From contig NZ_CP054861.1 of assembly GCF_013459645.1 (NCBI RefSeq), forward strand, positions 980,001 to 1,044,000: DNA of 64,000 nt, read 5' to 3'. Each line of letters starts with the position of its first letter. The stretch's first letter is position 1. The translations under genes and the position numbers were made by a program. This DNA is from Martelella sp. NC20. GTDB taxonomy: Bacteria > Pseudomonadota > Alphaproteobacteria > Rhizobiales > Rhizobiaceae. The notes under the pieces are model-generated. The model was given only the letters and a program-made list of their open reading frames with translations. It was not told where the DNA came from and did no database searches. Positions 18,671-26,468 of this stretch are shown one piece after another.

Positions 18671-21261
18671 TCGGCCGCGATGATGTCGGCGGAACCCTTC
18701 TCGCCGACGGCATCGGGAATCCGGCAGGAAACGGTGGTGCCGGCGCCGGCTTCGGAATCGATGAAGATCTTGCCGTGATGGAGGCCGACGAAGCTCTCGA
18801 CGATCGCAAGGCCAAGGCCGGCGCCGGCATATTGCGCCTGCCGGCCGCCCGATTCGAAGCGGGAGAACACGTTTTCGAGCGCGTCGTCACTGATGCCGGG
18901 GCCGCTATCGGTGACGGTGAAGACGAAATCGCCATCTTCCCGCCAGCACGACAGCGCGATGATCGAGCCGCGCGGCGCGTAACGGATGGCGTTGCCGAGG
19001 ATCTTCAGCAGCACCTGTTTCAACCGCTGGAAATCGGCGGTGATCTCGCCGAGCTTCGGCGGCGCGGTGATTTCCAGCGTCACCCCGGTCTCTTGCAGCC
19101 GGCTCGAAATATCGTCGGCGACCGAATCGATCAGATCGTCGAGCGACATCCGGTCGCGCTCAAGCTGGAGGATGCCGGCATCGGCCGATTTCAGGTCGAT
19201 CATGTCGTTGACGATCGTCATCAGCACCGAGGAGGAATTGGCGATGTGATCGACATAATTGCTCTGGCGCGCCGTCAGCGGTCCGATCTCCGACGATTTC
19301 AGCAGTTCGGCAAAGCCCATGATCGAGGTCAGCGGCGTGCGCAACTCGTGGGAGACGTGTTCCAGGAACGCGTTCTTGAGTTCCTCGGCCTTGCGCAGCG
19401 CGTCGTTCTTCTCCGTCAGCGCGCGCTCGACATTGACCGAATCTGTCTTGTTGACGAAGGTCAGCATGGTCTGGGCGTTGGGCAGCGGCGTCACCGCGTA
19501 ATCGAGCACCACGCCGGAGGAAAGCTCCAGCCGGCCCTGGCGCGAAACGCGCTCGTCGTCGAATGATGTGATCATCCGCGCAAACAGCCGCCAGCCCCTG
19601 GCCGCGCCCTCGTCCTTTTCGGCAATCTGCATCAGCGAACGGATATGGGTGCCGGGCTCGGCCTCGTTCTCGCCGATCCGCCACAGGCCGAGAAACGCCG
19701 GGTTGGAGAGCTTCAGCCGCCCGTCCGGCCCGAACACCGCGACCCCTTCGGACAGATGGTCGATAGTCTCGCCCTGGACCTTGACCAGCGTGTTGTAGCG
19801 GGTCTTGAGCGCCACCTGCTCGGTGTGGTTTTCAAACACCCAGGTGGTGCCGCCGCGCGGATGGGCGGAGGCGAACACGCTCAGCGTCTCGCCGCTCGGC
19901 AGGTACCAGAGGTCGTTATAGGGCGCGACCGAATGATAGACCGAAAGCGCCTTGTCCTTCCATTCGCGCCACAGATGCGGCTCCGGCAGCTTGCCATCGG
20001 CGCGCAGCCGCTCGAACAGCTCGCCATTGTCGGGATGGCTTTCGAGAAAGCCCATATCGAGCTTCCAGAGTTTCTCGAACGCCTGATTGTAGAATTTCAG
20101 CCGCCGGTCGGCATCGAAGATCGCGACCGCGGTATTGAGGTGGTTGAGCGTATCGGCATGGCTTTCAAGCGTCTGCTCCAGCGCCGTTTCGGCGGCCTGC
20201 AACGCGGAGACGTCGGTCGCAAGCCCTGCCGAGCCATCGCCGGTCGGCACCTCGATCAGGTCGTAAAAGGCGCGTTCGCCGGCGGTCACCACGGGCTGAC
20301 GGCCCTTGAAAGCCTCGCCGGCCCTGATCTTGCCGTCAAGCTTGTCCTGGGTGGCGGCCGACAGCAGCATGCGGTTTTCGCAAAGCGCGTCATCGGCGTC
20401 CTTCGCCTCGACGGCGGCGCTATAGGCGCGGTTCACCCAGATCAGCCGGCCTTCGCCATCGCGCTGCCAGGCCGGCGCGTCGATGCCGTTCAGCAGCGTC
20501 TCGAACCGCGAAAGCGCGGCTTTGGCGCGCTTGTGCTCGAGCTTCAGTTCGGCGAGCTCCGCGCGCAGCGATTCCAGCGCGCCGAAGCGCACATGGGCGC
20601 GTCCGCCGGTGGTGCCGCCGATCACTTCCAGCACATAGCCGCCTTTGGTTTCGGCCAGCATTTCAAAGGCCTTGGCGCGGCTGCGCAGCGCGGCCACGGC
20701 GGCATCGACCTGCCTGGTGCTGCCCGGCGACAGCCACTCGGAAAACGCCAGAAAGGCGTGGTCATCTTCCGGAGCCCCGGCCTCGTCCGGCAGGGCGCCC
20801 AGAAATTCCGGCGCGCTGTCTGGACCTTCCCAGAAAATGATGCGGCGGTTTTTCTCCGCATTCAGCGCCTTGAGGTTGGAAATCCGCTCGCGCTCGGCCT
20901 CGAGCTCGGCGGAAAGGCGATGGTTTTCGGCCTCGGTGCGGCCGCGCAGGCGCATGAACCAGAGGGTGGACAGCACGGTGGCGGCCAGCACCCCGCCAAA
21001 GGTCGCAAGCGCCATGACCTCGCGCGAGGACAGCATCGGCGGCGCGGTTTCGGCCGCAAAGGCTGAGGCGGCCGTCAGCGACAGGGCGGTGCCGGCCAGA
21101 AGCAGGCTCAGACCCTGCCGCCCGACGCGACGATACCGCTTGTTGTTGTGAGTGCCGCCCCGGCCCATCAATCCATCCGTCATTCCGGCGGGCCGCGCTG
21201 CCGCTGGCGTCGCCATTGTCGGAGCCGCGCCGTTTTTACAAACGGATCCGCCCCAAGGCAT
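18667..21261 (-). CDS. PAS-domain sensor histidine kinase (DivL-like architecture)
   Basis: 864 residues from the first ATG; alternatives at 21216 and 21183 are equally possible, none has a clear ribosome site. N-terminus with two hydrophobic segments (LSLLLAGTALSLTAASAFA and VMALATFGGVLAATVLSTLWFM), a short coiled coil, then a chain of PAS-like domains (NGIDAPAWQRDGEGRLIWVN; LNTAVAIFDADRRLKFYN; LSEGVAVFGPDGRLKLSN), a DHp helix HVSHELRTPLTSIMGF with a genuine histidine (His638) and a HATPase domain with LGNAIRYAPRG, DSGPGIS and AGAGLGLAIVESFVGLHHG. Membrane-bound kinase. Caulobacter DivL has a similar plan but a tyrosine at the phosphorylation site, so DivL identity is only a suggestion. Confidence 0.88.
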   Translation of the reverse strand: MPWGGSVCKNGAAPTMATPAAARPAGMTDGLMGRGGTHNNKRYRRVGRQGLSLLLAGTALSLTAASAFAAETAPPMLSSREVMALATFGGVLAATVLSTLWFMRLRGRTEAENHRLSAELEAERERISNLKALNAEKNRRIIFWEGPDSAPEFLGALPDEAGAPEDDHAFLAFSEWLSPGSTRQVDAAVAALRSRAKAFEMLAETKGGYVLEVIGGTTGGRAHVRFGALESLRAELAELKLEHKRAKAALSRFETLLNGIDAPAWQRDGEGRLIWVNRAYSAAVEAKDADDALCENRMLLSAATQDKLDGKIRAGEAFKGRQPVVTAGERAFYDLIEVPTGDGSAGLATDVSALQAAETALEQTLESHADTLNHLNTAVAIFDADRRLKFYNQAFEKLWKLDMGFLESHPDNGELFERLRADGKLPEPHLWREWKDKALSVYHSVAPYNDLWYLPSGETLSVFASAHPRGGTTWVFENHTEQVALKTRYNTLVKVQGETIDHLSEGVAVFGPDGRLKLSNPAFLGLWRIGENEAEPGTHIRSLMQIAEKDEGAARGWRLFARMITSFDDERVSRQGRLELSSGVVLDYAVTPLPNAQTMLTFVNKTDSVNVERALTEKNDALRKAEELKNAFLEHVSHELRTPLTSIMGFAELLKSSEIGPLTARQSNYVDHIANSSSVLMTIVNDMIDLKSADAGILQLERDRMSLDDLIDSVADDISSRLQETGVTLEITAPPKLGEITADFQRLKQVLLKILGNAIRYAPRGSIIALSCWREDGDFVFTVTDSGPGISDDALENVFSRFESGGRQAQYAGAGLGLAIVESFVGLHHGKIFIDSEAGAGTTVSCRIPDAVGEKGSADIIAAE

Positions 21262-21407
21262 TTCATGTTCATGAAGATCCGGCCGATTGCCGAATCGCGC
21301 CCCTTCAAAACATAGACGCTTGGCGAATCCGCGAAAAGAGTCCGGCGGAAATAAAGCAAGCGCCTCCGTTCTCGCCGGAGCCTGGGCAGATTAGCCGGTT
21401 ATGCTTT

Positions 21408-21480
21408 CCGAAGTCTTAAAAGCGGGCCGAAGTCTTAAAAGGGGCCGAGATCTTAAAGGGGGCGGAGTCTCAAGGGCGGG
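21408..21480. repeat. Four tandem ~18-bp imperfect repeats
   Basis: Consecutive units begin at 21408, 21427, 21445 and 21463, with lengths 19, 18, 18 and 18 bp. Consensus CCGAAGTCTTAAAAGGGG; the last unit is the most diverged. The array ends 8 bp from the stop codon of the MFS gene, so on the minus strand it lies in that gene's 3' untranslated region. Confidence 0.8.
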
Positions 21481-21488
21481 GCCGGGTT

Positions 21489-22721
21489 TCAGGCGAAAGC
21501 CGGGGCCGGGCGCTCGCGCACCGTCAGATGCACCAGCGCCGAGACCAGACCGAGAATGATCGCGGCATACCAGATCATGTCGTAATTGCCGTAGCGGTCG
21601 AACCACGCGCCGCCGAGCCAGACGCCGGCAAAACCGCCGATCTGGTGGCTCAGGAACACGAAGCCGAACAGCGTGCCCATGGCGCGCGGGCCGAACATCG
21701 CCACGATCAGCCCGCTGGTGAGCGGCACGGTGGACAGCCAGAGCCCGCCCATCATCATGCCGAAGATCAGCACCGAGGCGGGCGTCAGCGGCAGCCAGAT
21801 GAAGACCAGGATCACCACGGCCCGGAGCGCATAGATCGCCGCCAGCACATGCGGCTTGGCAAAGATATTGCCGAGTTTCGAGGCGGCGAGCGTGCCGAAG
21901 ATATTGCCGAAACCCGCCAGCGCCAGCGCCTGCAGGCCGAGGCCGCGCAATTGCGAGGGCGACATGCCGGTGCCGGCGCAGAAATTCTGCACATAGGTCG
22001 GCAGGTGAGCGGTGATGAAGGCGAGGTGAAAGCCGCAAACGAAAAAGCCGAGCCCCAGCATCAGGAAGCTGGTATGGCCGAAGGCCTGGCGCAGCGTCTG
22101 CGGCAGGTCGATCGGCGGCGGAGCGCTTGCGCCGCCTGCCTGCTTGACCTTGAGGAACGGGATCGCAAAGGCCATCGGCACCAGCAGCGCCGTCAGGACG
22201 GCCATCGTCGTGCGCCAGTCGAAATGGGCGATCAGGAAGGCGACGAGCAGCGGCAGCAGCGCCTGTCCGGCCGAGCCGGTGGCAGAGGCGACGCCGAGAT
22301 AGAAGCCGCGCTTTTCCGGCGGCGCGGCGCGGCCGACGACGGCAAGCACCGTGCCGAAGGCGGTGCCGGAAATGCCCATGCCGACCAGCACGCCCGCGCC
22401 CATATGCTGGGCAAAGGGCGTGGTGCCGATGATCGAAATGCCCATGCCGAGCACGTAGAAGGCAAAGCCGAGCCACATCGCGCGCCGGTCGCCGTATTTG
22501 TCGGCGAGCATGCCGAAGAACGGCTGGGCAAGCCCCCACACCAGGTTCTGGATCGCGATCGAGATCGAAAAGATTTCCAGCCGTCCGCCGAACAGATCGT
22601 TGGACAGCGGCTCGATCACACCGCCCAGCACCGAGCGCACCCCGAAGGAAAGCGCCAGCACGAGCCCGCCGGCGACCATGATGCTGGTCATGTTCTGGGT
22701 GGTGTCCGATTGCGCGCGCAT
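21489..22721 (-). CDS. MFS transporter, 12 transmembrane segments
   Basis: 410-residue inner-membrane major facilitator. GGVIEPLSNDLFGG then WGLAQPFFGMLADKYGDRRAMWLG is the conserved cytoplasmic loop 2-3 motif. The sequence has about twelve hydrophobic helices with a polar central loop (KVKQAGGASAPPPIDLPQ). The general look is of the monocarboxylate/oxalate-formate antiporter-like MFS branch, but substrate cannot be assigned. The frame starts at an ATG inside a 450-bp AT-richer gap; no regulator is adjacent. A tandem repeat follows its stop. Confidence 0.88.
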   Translation of the reverse strand: MRAQSDTTQNMTSIMVAGGLVLALSFGVRSVLGGVIEPLSNDLFGGRLEIFSISIAIQNLVWGLAQPFFGMLADKYGDRRAMWLGFAFYVLGMGISIIGTTPFAQHMGAGVLVGMGISGTAFGTVLAVVGRAAPPEKRGFYLGVASATGSAGQALLPLLVAFLIAHFDWRTTMAVLTALLVPMAFAIPFLKVKQAGGASAPPPIDLPQTLRQAFGHTSFLMLGLGFFVCGFHLAFITAHLPTYVQNFCAGTGMSPSQLRGLGLQALALAGFGNIFGTLAASKLGNIFAKPHVLAAIYALRAVVILVFIWLPLTPASVLIFGMMMGGLWLSTVPLTSGLIVAMFGPRAMGTLFGFVFLSHQIGGFAGVWLGGAWFDRYGNYDMIWYAAIILGLVSALVHLTVRERPAPAFA

Positions 22722-23174
22722 CTGCCCCTCAAACCATCCGAAAATCCCGATCTAGCAGCGTTTCCGCCATAAAAACAGTGAATAGATTTGAAGGATAACC
22801 AAGGTTTCTGTGATGTATCGGGTGCGCGGAGACGCCAGTGGTTTCGTTCGGAAGGAGAAATCCGGGAAACCACCTACTCGGCGTCACGCTCGGCCAAGCC
22901 CGCTACTGTCCGGTTTAAACTTGAGCTTTGTTCGCCATGCCACAACATCCCTTTTACGCATTACCCGTTTCAACGGGACGTAGAATTGGGCGGAAACGCC
23001 GCCGCTCGCAATCTCCACCCTTGAGGGGGGAGATCGATGGCTGCCGGCTCAACAAGATCAATCAGCATCCCAACGAAACGGGAAAGCCGGACCGAAAGCC
23101 ATTCCAGCTCCCAACCGACAACGCCCAAATGCCCTCTTACCCACGCAAACCGGCCCAAATCAAACCGGCCCCAA
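22722..23174. other. 453-bp gap between MFS and ridA genes, no gene seen
   Basis: Only short low-quality open frames, none with a ribosome site or recognisable product. It should hold the promoter of the MFS gene. The ridA-proximal end carries the 15-bp repeat at 23146-23190; the centre has a GC-rich CCACCCTTGAGGGGGG segment. Nothing else recognised. Confidence 0.6.
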
Positions 23175-23190
23175 TCAAACCGGCTTGTAG
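23146..23190. repeat. Three tandem 15-bp repeats across the ridA stop codon
   Basis: Units CAAACCGGCCCAAAT, CAAACCGGCCCCAAT and CAAACCGGCTTGTAG. The innermost encodes the last residues of RidA (YKPV) and the other two repeat its PV-stop sequence downstream, so they look like slippage duplications of the gene's 3' end. Confidence 0.8.
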
Positions 23191-23561
23191 GCCACCGCCT
23201 CGATCTCGACCAGGATATTGATCATCAGCCGCGCTTCGGTTGTCGAGCGGGCCGGGAATTTGCCCTGTTCGAAAAACGCCGAATAGGCCTTGTTGAACCG
23301 GGCGAAATCGCGGGCGTCGTGCAGCCACACCGTGGTCTTGCAGATATCGGAGAGTTCGCAGCCGGCCAGTTTCAGCGCTTCCTCGATATTGCGCATCACC
23401 TGCGCGGTCTGGGTCTCGACATCATGGGCCACGACCGAGCCATCGGCGAGCGTCGGCACCTGGCCGGACACGAACACGAAATCGCCGGCCCGGACGGCAG
23501 GGCTTAAGGGTGCGGGATTGCTGGCCCCGCCGGCTGCGTGAAGATGCTCGATCGTGCTCAT
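23175..23561 (-). CDS. RidA family enamine/imine deaminase
   Basis: 128-residue YjgF/YER057c/UK114 protein. RidA proteins hydrolyse reactive 2-aminoacrylate-type enamines made by PLP enzymes; specialised paralogues occur in catabolic clusters. FVFVSGQVPTLADGSVV, TAQVMRNIEEALKLAGCELSDI and the C-terminal FPARSTTEARLMINILVEIEAVA, with the conserved arginine in ARST, all match. ATG at 23561 (AAAGG upstream). Divergent from the SDR/D-threonine-aldolase-like pair, whose PLP enzyme could generate an enamine; that link is inference. Confidence 0.92.
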   Translation of the reverse strand: MSTIEHLHAAGGASNPAPLSPAVRAGDFVFVSGQVPTLADGSVVAHDVETQTAQVMRNIEEALKLAGCELSDICKTTVWLHDARDFARFNKAYSAFFEQGKFPARSTTEARLMINILVEIEAVAYKPV

Positions 23562-23741
23562 ATGATGTGGCCTTTCTCCGATGTGCAGAACGGGCCGAAG
23601 CCCCTGGCACAGTCCTGACACAAAAAACCTGCGCCACGCAACGCGGCAGCCTGTGTTCCCTCCGCCCCCAACGAAGACTTTCGCAGCGGCAATCCATCGG
23701 CTATGCATCGGTAAACCAACCCGAACCGGAAGGAAAACCGG

Positions 23742-24536
23742 ATGAAACGACTTGAAGGGCGGGTCGCGCTCGTCACGGGCGGCGTCGGCGGTGTCGGCAC
23801 GGCGGTTGTGAGGGATTTTCTGAACGAAGGCGCCGCCGTCATCATCTCGGATATCCGCGCCGACAAGGTGGAAGAAGCGGTCGCGGCTTTCCGGGCCGAG
23901 GGACACGCCGTCGCGGGCGCTGCGGCCAGCATCACCGATTATGACGCCTTCAAGGCTGCCGTCGACGCGGCGAGCGGCCCGCTTGGCCCGGTCGATATCG
24001 TCGTCGCCAATGCCTTTGTCGGCGGTGTCTCGCCAACGCTCGACAAGACCACGCCGGAGAGTTTCCGCCAGGATGTCGCCGACAATCTCGCCGGCACGTT
24101 CAACACCGTGCGCGCGGTGATCGACGGCATGAAGGCGGCCCGCCATGGCGCGATCGTGGTGATCGGCTCGGTCAACGGGTTGACCACGCTCGGCCAGCCG
24201 GCCTACAGCGCCGCCAAGGCCGGGCTTGAAAGCCTGACGCGCACCATGGCGACCGAATACGGCGCGCACAATATCCGCGCCAACATCATCTGCCCGGGCA
24301 CGGTGCGGACGCCGGCCTGGGATGCCCGGATCGCCCAGAAACCCGACGTGCTGGACGGACTGACCCGATGGTACCCGCTCGGCCGCGTCGCTACCCCCTG
24401 TGACATCGCAAAGGCCGTGACCTTCCTTGCCTCCGACGATGCCGGCTTCATCTCCGGCGTGACGCTGCCGGTCGATGGCGGCCTGATGGCCGGCAATCTG
24501 GCGATGGCGCGCGAACTGACGCTGGAAGATCGCTGA
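23742..24536 (+). CDS. SDR family NAD(P)-dependent oxidoreductase
   Basis: 264-residue classical short-chain dehydrogenase. Nucleotide motif TGGVGGVGTAVV (TGxxxGxG), NAG-like VANAFVGG, catalytic Ser in IGSVNGL and YSAAK (Tyr/Lys), followed by ICPGTVRTP and the C-terminal SGVTLPVDGGLMAG. GGAAGGA lies just before the ATG. Eleven bases separate it from the downstream PLP-enzyme gene, so they form an operon; oxidation of a beta-hydroxy amino acid or of the aldolase product would make sense but is unproven. Confidence 0.92.
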   Translation: MKRLEGRVALVTGGVGGVGTAVVRDFLNEGAAVIISDIRADKVEEAVAAFRAEGHAVAGAAASITDYDAFKAAVDAASGPLGPVDIVVANAFVGGVSPTLDKTTPESFRQDVADNLAGTFNTVRAVIDGMKAARHGAIVVIGSVNGLTTLGQPAYSAAKAGLESLTRTMATEYGAHNIRANIICPGTVRTPAWDARIAQKPDVLDGLTRWYPLGRVATPCDIAKAVTFLASDDAGFISGVTLPVDGGLMAGNLAMARELTLEDR

Positions 24537-24547
24537 AAGGAACCGAT

Positions 24548-25594
24548 GTGACGTTTGAAGACCTCCAAACCCCGGCGCCGCTTGTCGATCTTGCCGTGGT
24601 CGACGCCAATCTGAGGCGGATGCAGGATTATTGCGACCGCCACGGGATTGCGCTCCGGCCCCACATCAAGACCCACAAGAGCATTGCCATGGCCAGGCGC
24701 CAGCTGGCGCTGGGCGCGCGCGGCATCACCTGCCAGAAACTGGGCGAAGCCGAAGTGATGGCCGATGCCGGGATCGACGATATCCTGATTTCCTATCCGC
24801 TGATCGGCAAGCAGAAACGGCTCGCTTCCCTTGCCGCGCGGGTGAAGATGACGGTCGCGATCGACAGCGAAACGGCGCTCGCCAACGTCGCCGAGGCGGC
24901 CGCGATCGCCGGATACCCGATCGGCGTTCTCGTCGAATTCGACAGCGGCGCGAAACGCACTGGCGTGGTCCGGGTCGAGGATGCGCTGGCGCTCGCCCGC
25001 AAGATCATGGATACGCCGCAGCTGACCTTTGCCGGGCTGATGACCTATCCGGCAAACCGGCAGACCGTCGCCTTCGTCAACGCCGCCCGCGCAGCCTTCG
25101 ATGACGCAGGGATCGCGATCCCGATGGTTTCCGGCGGCGGCACGCCGGATGCGTTCAGCGTCCACGCGCTTGGCGTGATCGATGAGCTTCGGGTCGGGAC
25201 CTATATCTACAACGACCGGATGATGCTCGGCGCCGGCCATGCGAGCCTTGCCGATTGCGCATTCGATGTGATCGTCACCGTGGTCAGCCGCCCGGAGGAA
25301 AATCGCGCGGTCATCGATGCCGGTTCGAAATCGCTGACCAGCGATCCCGCCGGCAAGGGCGGTCCCGGCCATGGCCTGATCCGCGCCTATCCCGATGCCG
25401 TGATCGACCGGCTGAGCGAGGAACACGGCATGGTCGACCTGTCGAACTCGGCCGCCAAGCCCGAAATCGGCGAGCGGCTGCGGGTCGTGCCCAACCATGT
25501 CTGCCCGGTTACCAACCTGCATGATGCGATCTGGGTTATGGCCGATGGCGAGATCACCGAGTGGCCCGTGGATGCCCGGGGCCTGACGCGATAG
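24548..25594 (+). CDS. D-threonine aldolase / D-serine dehydratase-like PLP enzyme
   Basis: 348 residues, fold-type III (alanine-racemase-like) PLP enzyme. LRPHIKTHKSIAMAR carries the PLP lysine (Lys60 region), QKLGEAEVMADAGIDDILISYPLIG and VLVEFDSGAKRTGV follow; SGGGTPDAF is the phosphate-binding loop; the C-terminal PNHVCPVTNLHDAIWV contains the His/Cys metal ligands shared by D-threonine aldolase and DSD1. GTG start, 11 bp after the SDR stop. It should cleave or dehydrate a D-beta-hydroxy amino acid; aldolase versus dehydratase cannot be decided by eye. Confidence 0.88.
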   Translation: MTFEDLQTPAPLVDLAVVDANLRRMQDYCDRHGIALRPHIKTHKSIAMARRQLALGARGITCQKLGEAEVMADAGIDDILISYPLIGKQKRLASLAARVKMTVAIDSETALANVAEAAAIAGYPIGVLVEFDSGAKRTGVVRVEDALALARKIMDTPQLTFAGLMTYPANRQTVAFVNAARAAFDDAGIAIPMVSGGGTPDAFSVHALGVIDELRVGTYIYNDRMMLGAGHASLADCAFDVIVTVVSRPEENRAVIDAGSKSLTSDPAGKGGPGHGLIRAYPDAVIDRLSEEHGMVDLSNSAAKPEIGERLRVVPNHVCPVTNLHDAIWVMADGEITEWPVDARGLTR

Positions 25595-25671
25595 AGGAGT
25601 TCGCAATCAGGCGGAATCCAGTAAGCGCAAGTCCTTGAGCGCAAAAGCTCTTTACTCAGCTCACCACGTGT

Positions 25672-25705
25672 GGCCCTGGATCCCGGCTCAAGGCCGGGAT
25701 GACGA
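25672..25705. repeat. Palindromic intergenic repeat, family B
   Basis: A 34-bp element reading GGCCCTGGATCCCGG, CTCA, AGGCCGGGATGACGA; the core CCCGGCTCAAGGCCGGG can fold. It matches the right arm at 46340-46373 in nearly all positions. It lies in the 163-bp convergent gap between the D-threonine-aldolase-like gene and cutC, where nothing else is recognised. Confidence 0.75.
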
Positions 25706-25757
25706 ATGGGCCTGGTAAGAACTTTGTCAACTGTCTGAGGCAGAAGCGCCAGAAGGC

Positions 25758-26468
25758 TCATACCATCGCCGCCTTCATCGCCCGGATCGCCGTGGCGTCG
25801 GTGCGCCCGGGCGCGGCGCTGTCAAATCCCTGGAGCTTCAATGCCTCGGCCTGATAGCGCGTCTTGCAGGAGGCGTGCAGTTCGCGCACGCCGGGGATCG
25901 CCAGAAACAGTTGGGCATTTTCGGCGTTGAGCCCGCCGCCCGGCATCAGCGAAATCCGTTCCCCTGCCGCCTCCGCCAATACCGCGATCAGATCGCGGCC
26001 CTCGCTGGCGCGCTGCTCCTGCCCGGAGGTCAGGATGCGCGGGATGCCGAGCGCGACCGCCGTTTCGAGGGCCGCGAACGGATCGCGGGTCAGGTCGAAG
26101 GCCCGGTGCAGGGTGATATCCATGCCCCTGGCCGCCCCGACAAGGGTCGCAAGGCCGTCCGCGTCGAGATCGTGATGGCGGTCGAGCGCGCCGATCACCA
26201 CGCCGGCAACACCCGCCCTCCGGCAAAAGGCGATATCGCGCAGCATCGTCTCGAATTCCCGCGCGGTATAGACGAAGCCGCCGGCGCGCGGGCGGATCAG
26301 GACGTGAACGGGCACCGGCGCTGCCGCCGCGACCTCGATCAGCCCGGCCGACGGTGTCAGCCCGCCCTGGTCGAGCGAGGCGCAAAGCTCGATCCGGTCG
26401 GCGCCGGCCTCCACCGCCGTTTCAAGCCCGCCGACATCGCCGACACAGATTTCGAGAAGCGTGGTCAT
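25758..26468 (-). CDS. cutC: CutC family protein
   Basis: 236-residue TIM-barrel protein of the CutC family. ICVGDVGGLETAVEAGADRIELCASLDQGGLTPS at the N-terminus, PVHVLIRPRAGGFVYT, LHRAFDLTRDP and LTSGQEQRASEG are family motifs. The family was named for copper tolerance in E. coli but its biochemical activity is unsettled, and barrel features suggest an enzyme on a small metabolite. Its ATG overlaps the MFS stop as ATGA; it is the last gene of the GH20-M81-MFS-cutC operon, which makes a sugar-related role at least as plausible as copper handling. Confidence 0.92.
   Translation of the reverse strand: MTTLLEICVGDVGGLETAVEAGADRIELCASLDQGGLTPSAGLIEVAAAAPVPVHVLIRPRAGGFVYTAREFETMLRDIAFCRRAGVAGVVIGALDRHHDLDADGLATLVGAARGMDITLHRAFDLTRDPFAALETAVALGIPRILTSGQEQRASEGRDLIAVLAEAAGERISLMPGGGLNAENAQLFLAIPGVRELHASCKTRYQAEALKLQGFDSAAPGRTDATAIRAMKAAMV

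Noticed and set aside
21391..22539. A 382-codon frame overlapping the MFS gene on the same strand and crossing the tandem repeats
   Set aside because: Out of frame with the transporter; composition is Arg/Ala-rich with no hydrophobic helices, unlike the true frame.
23562..24269. N-terminal extension of RidA running through the divergent SDR gene
   Set aside because: The extension is antisense to the SDR, is not RidA-like, and the ATG at 23561 has a ribosome site.
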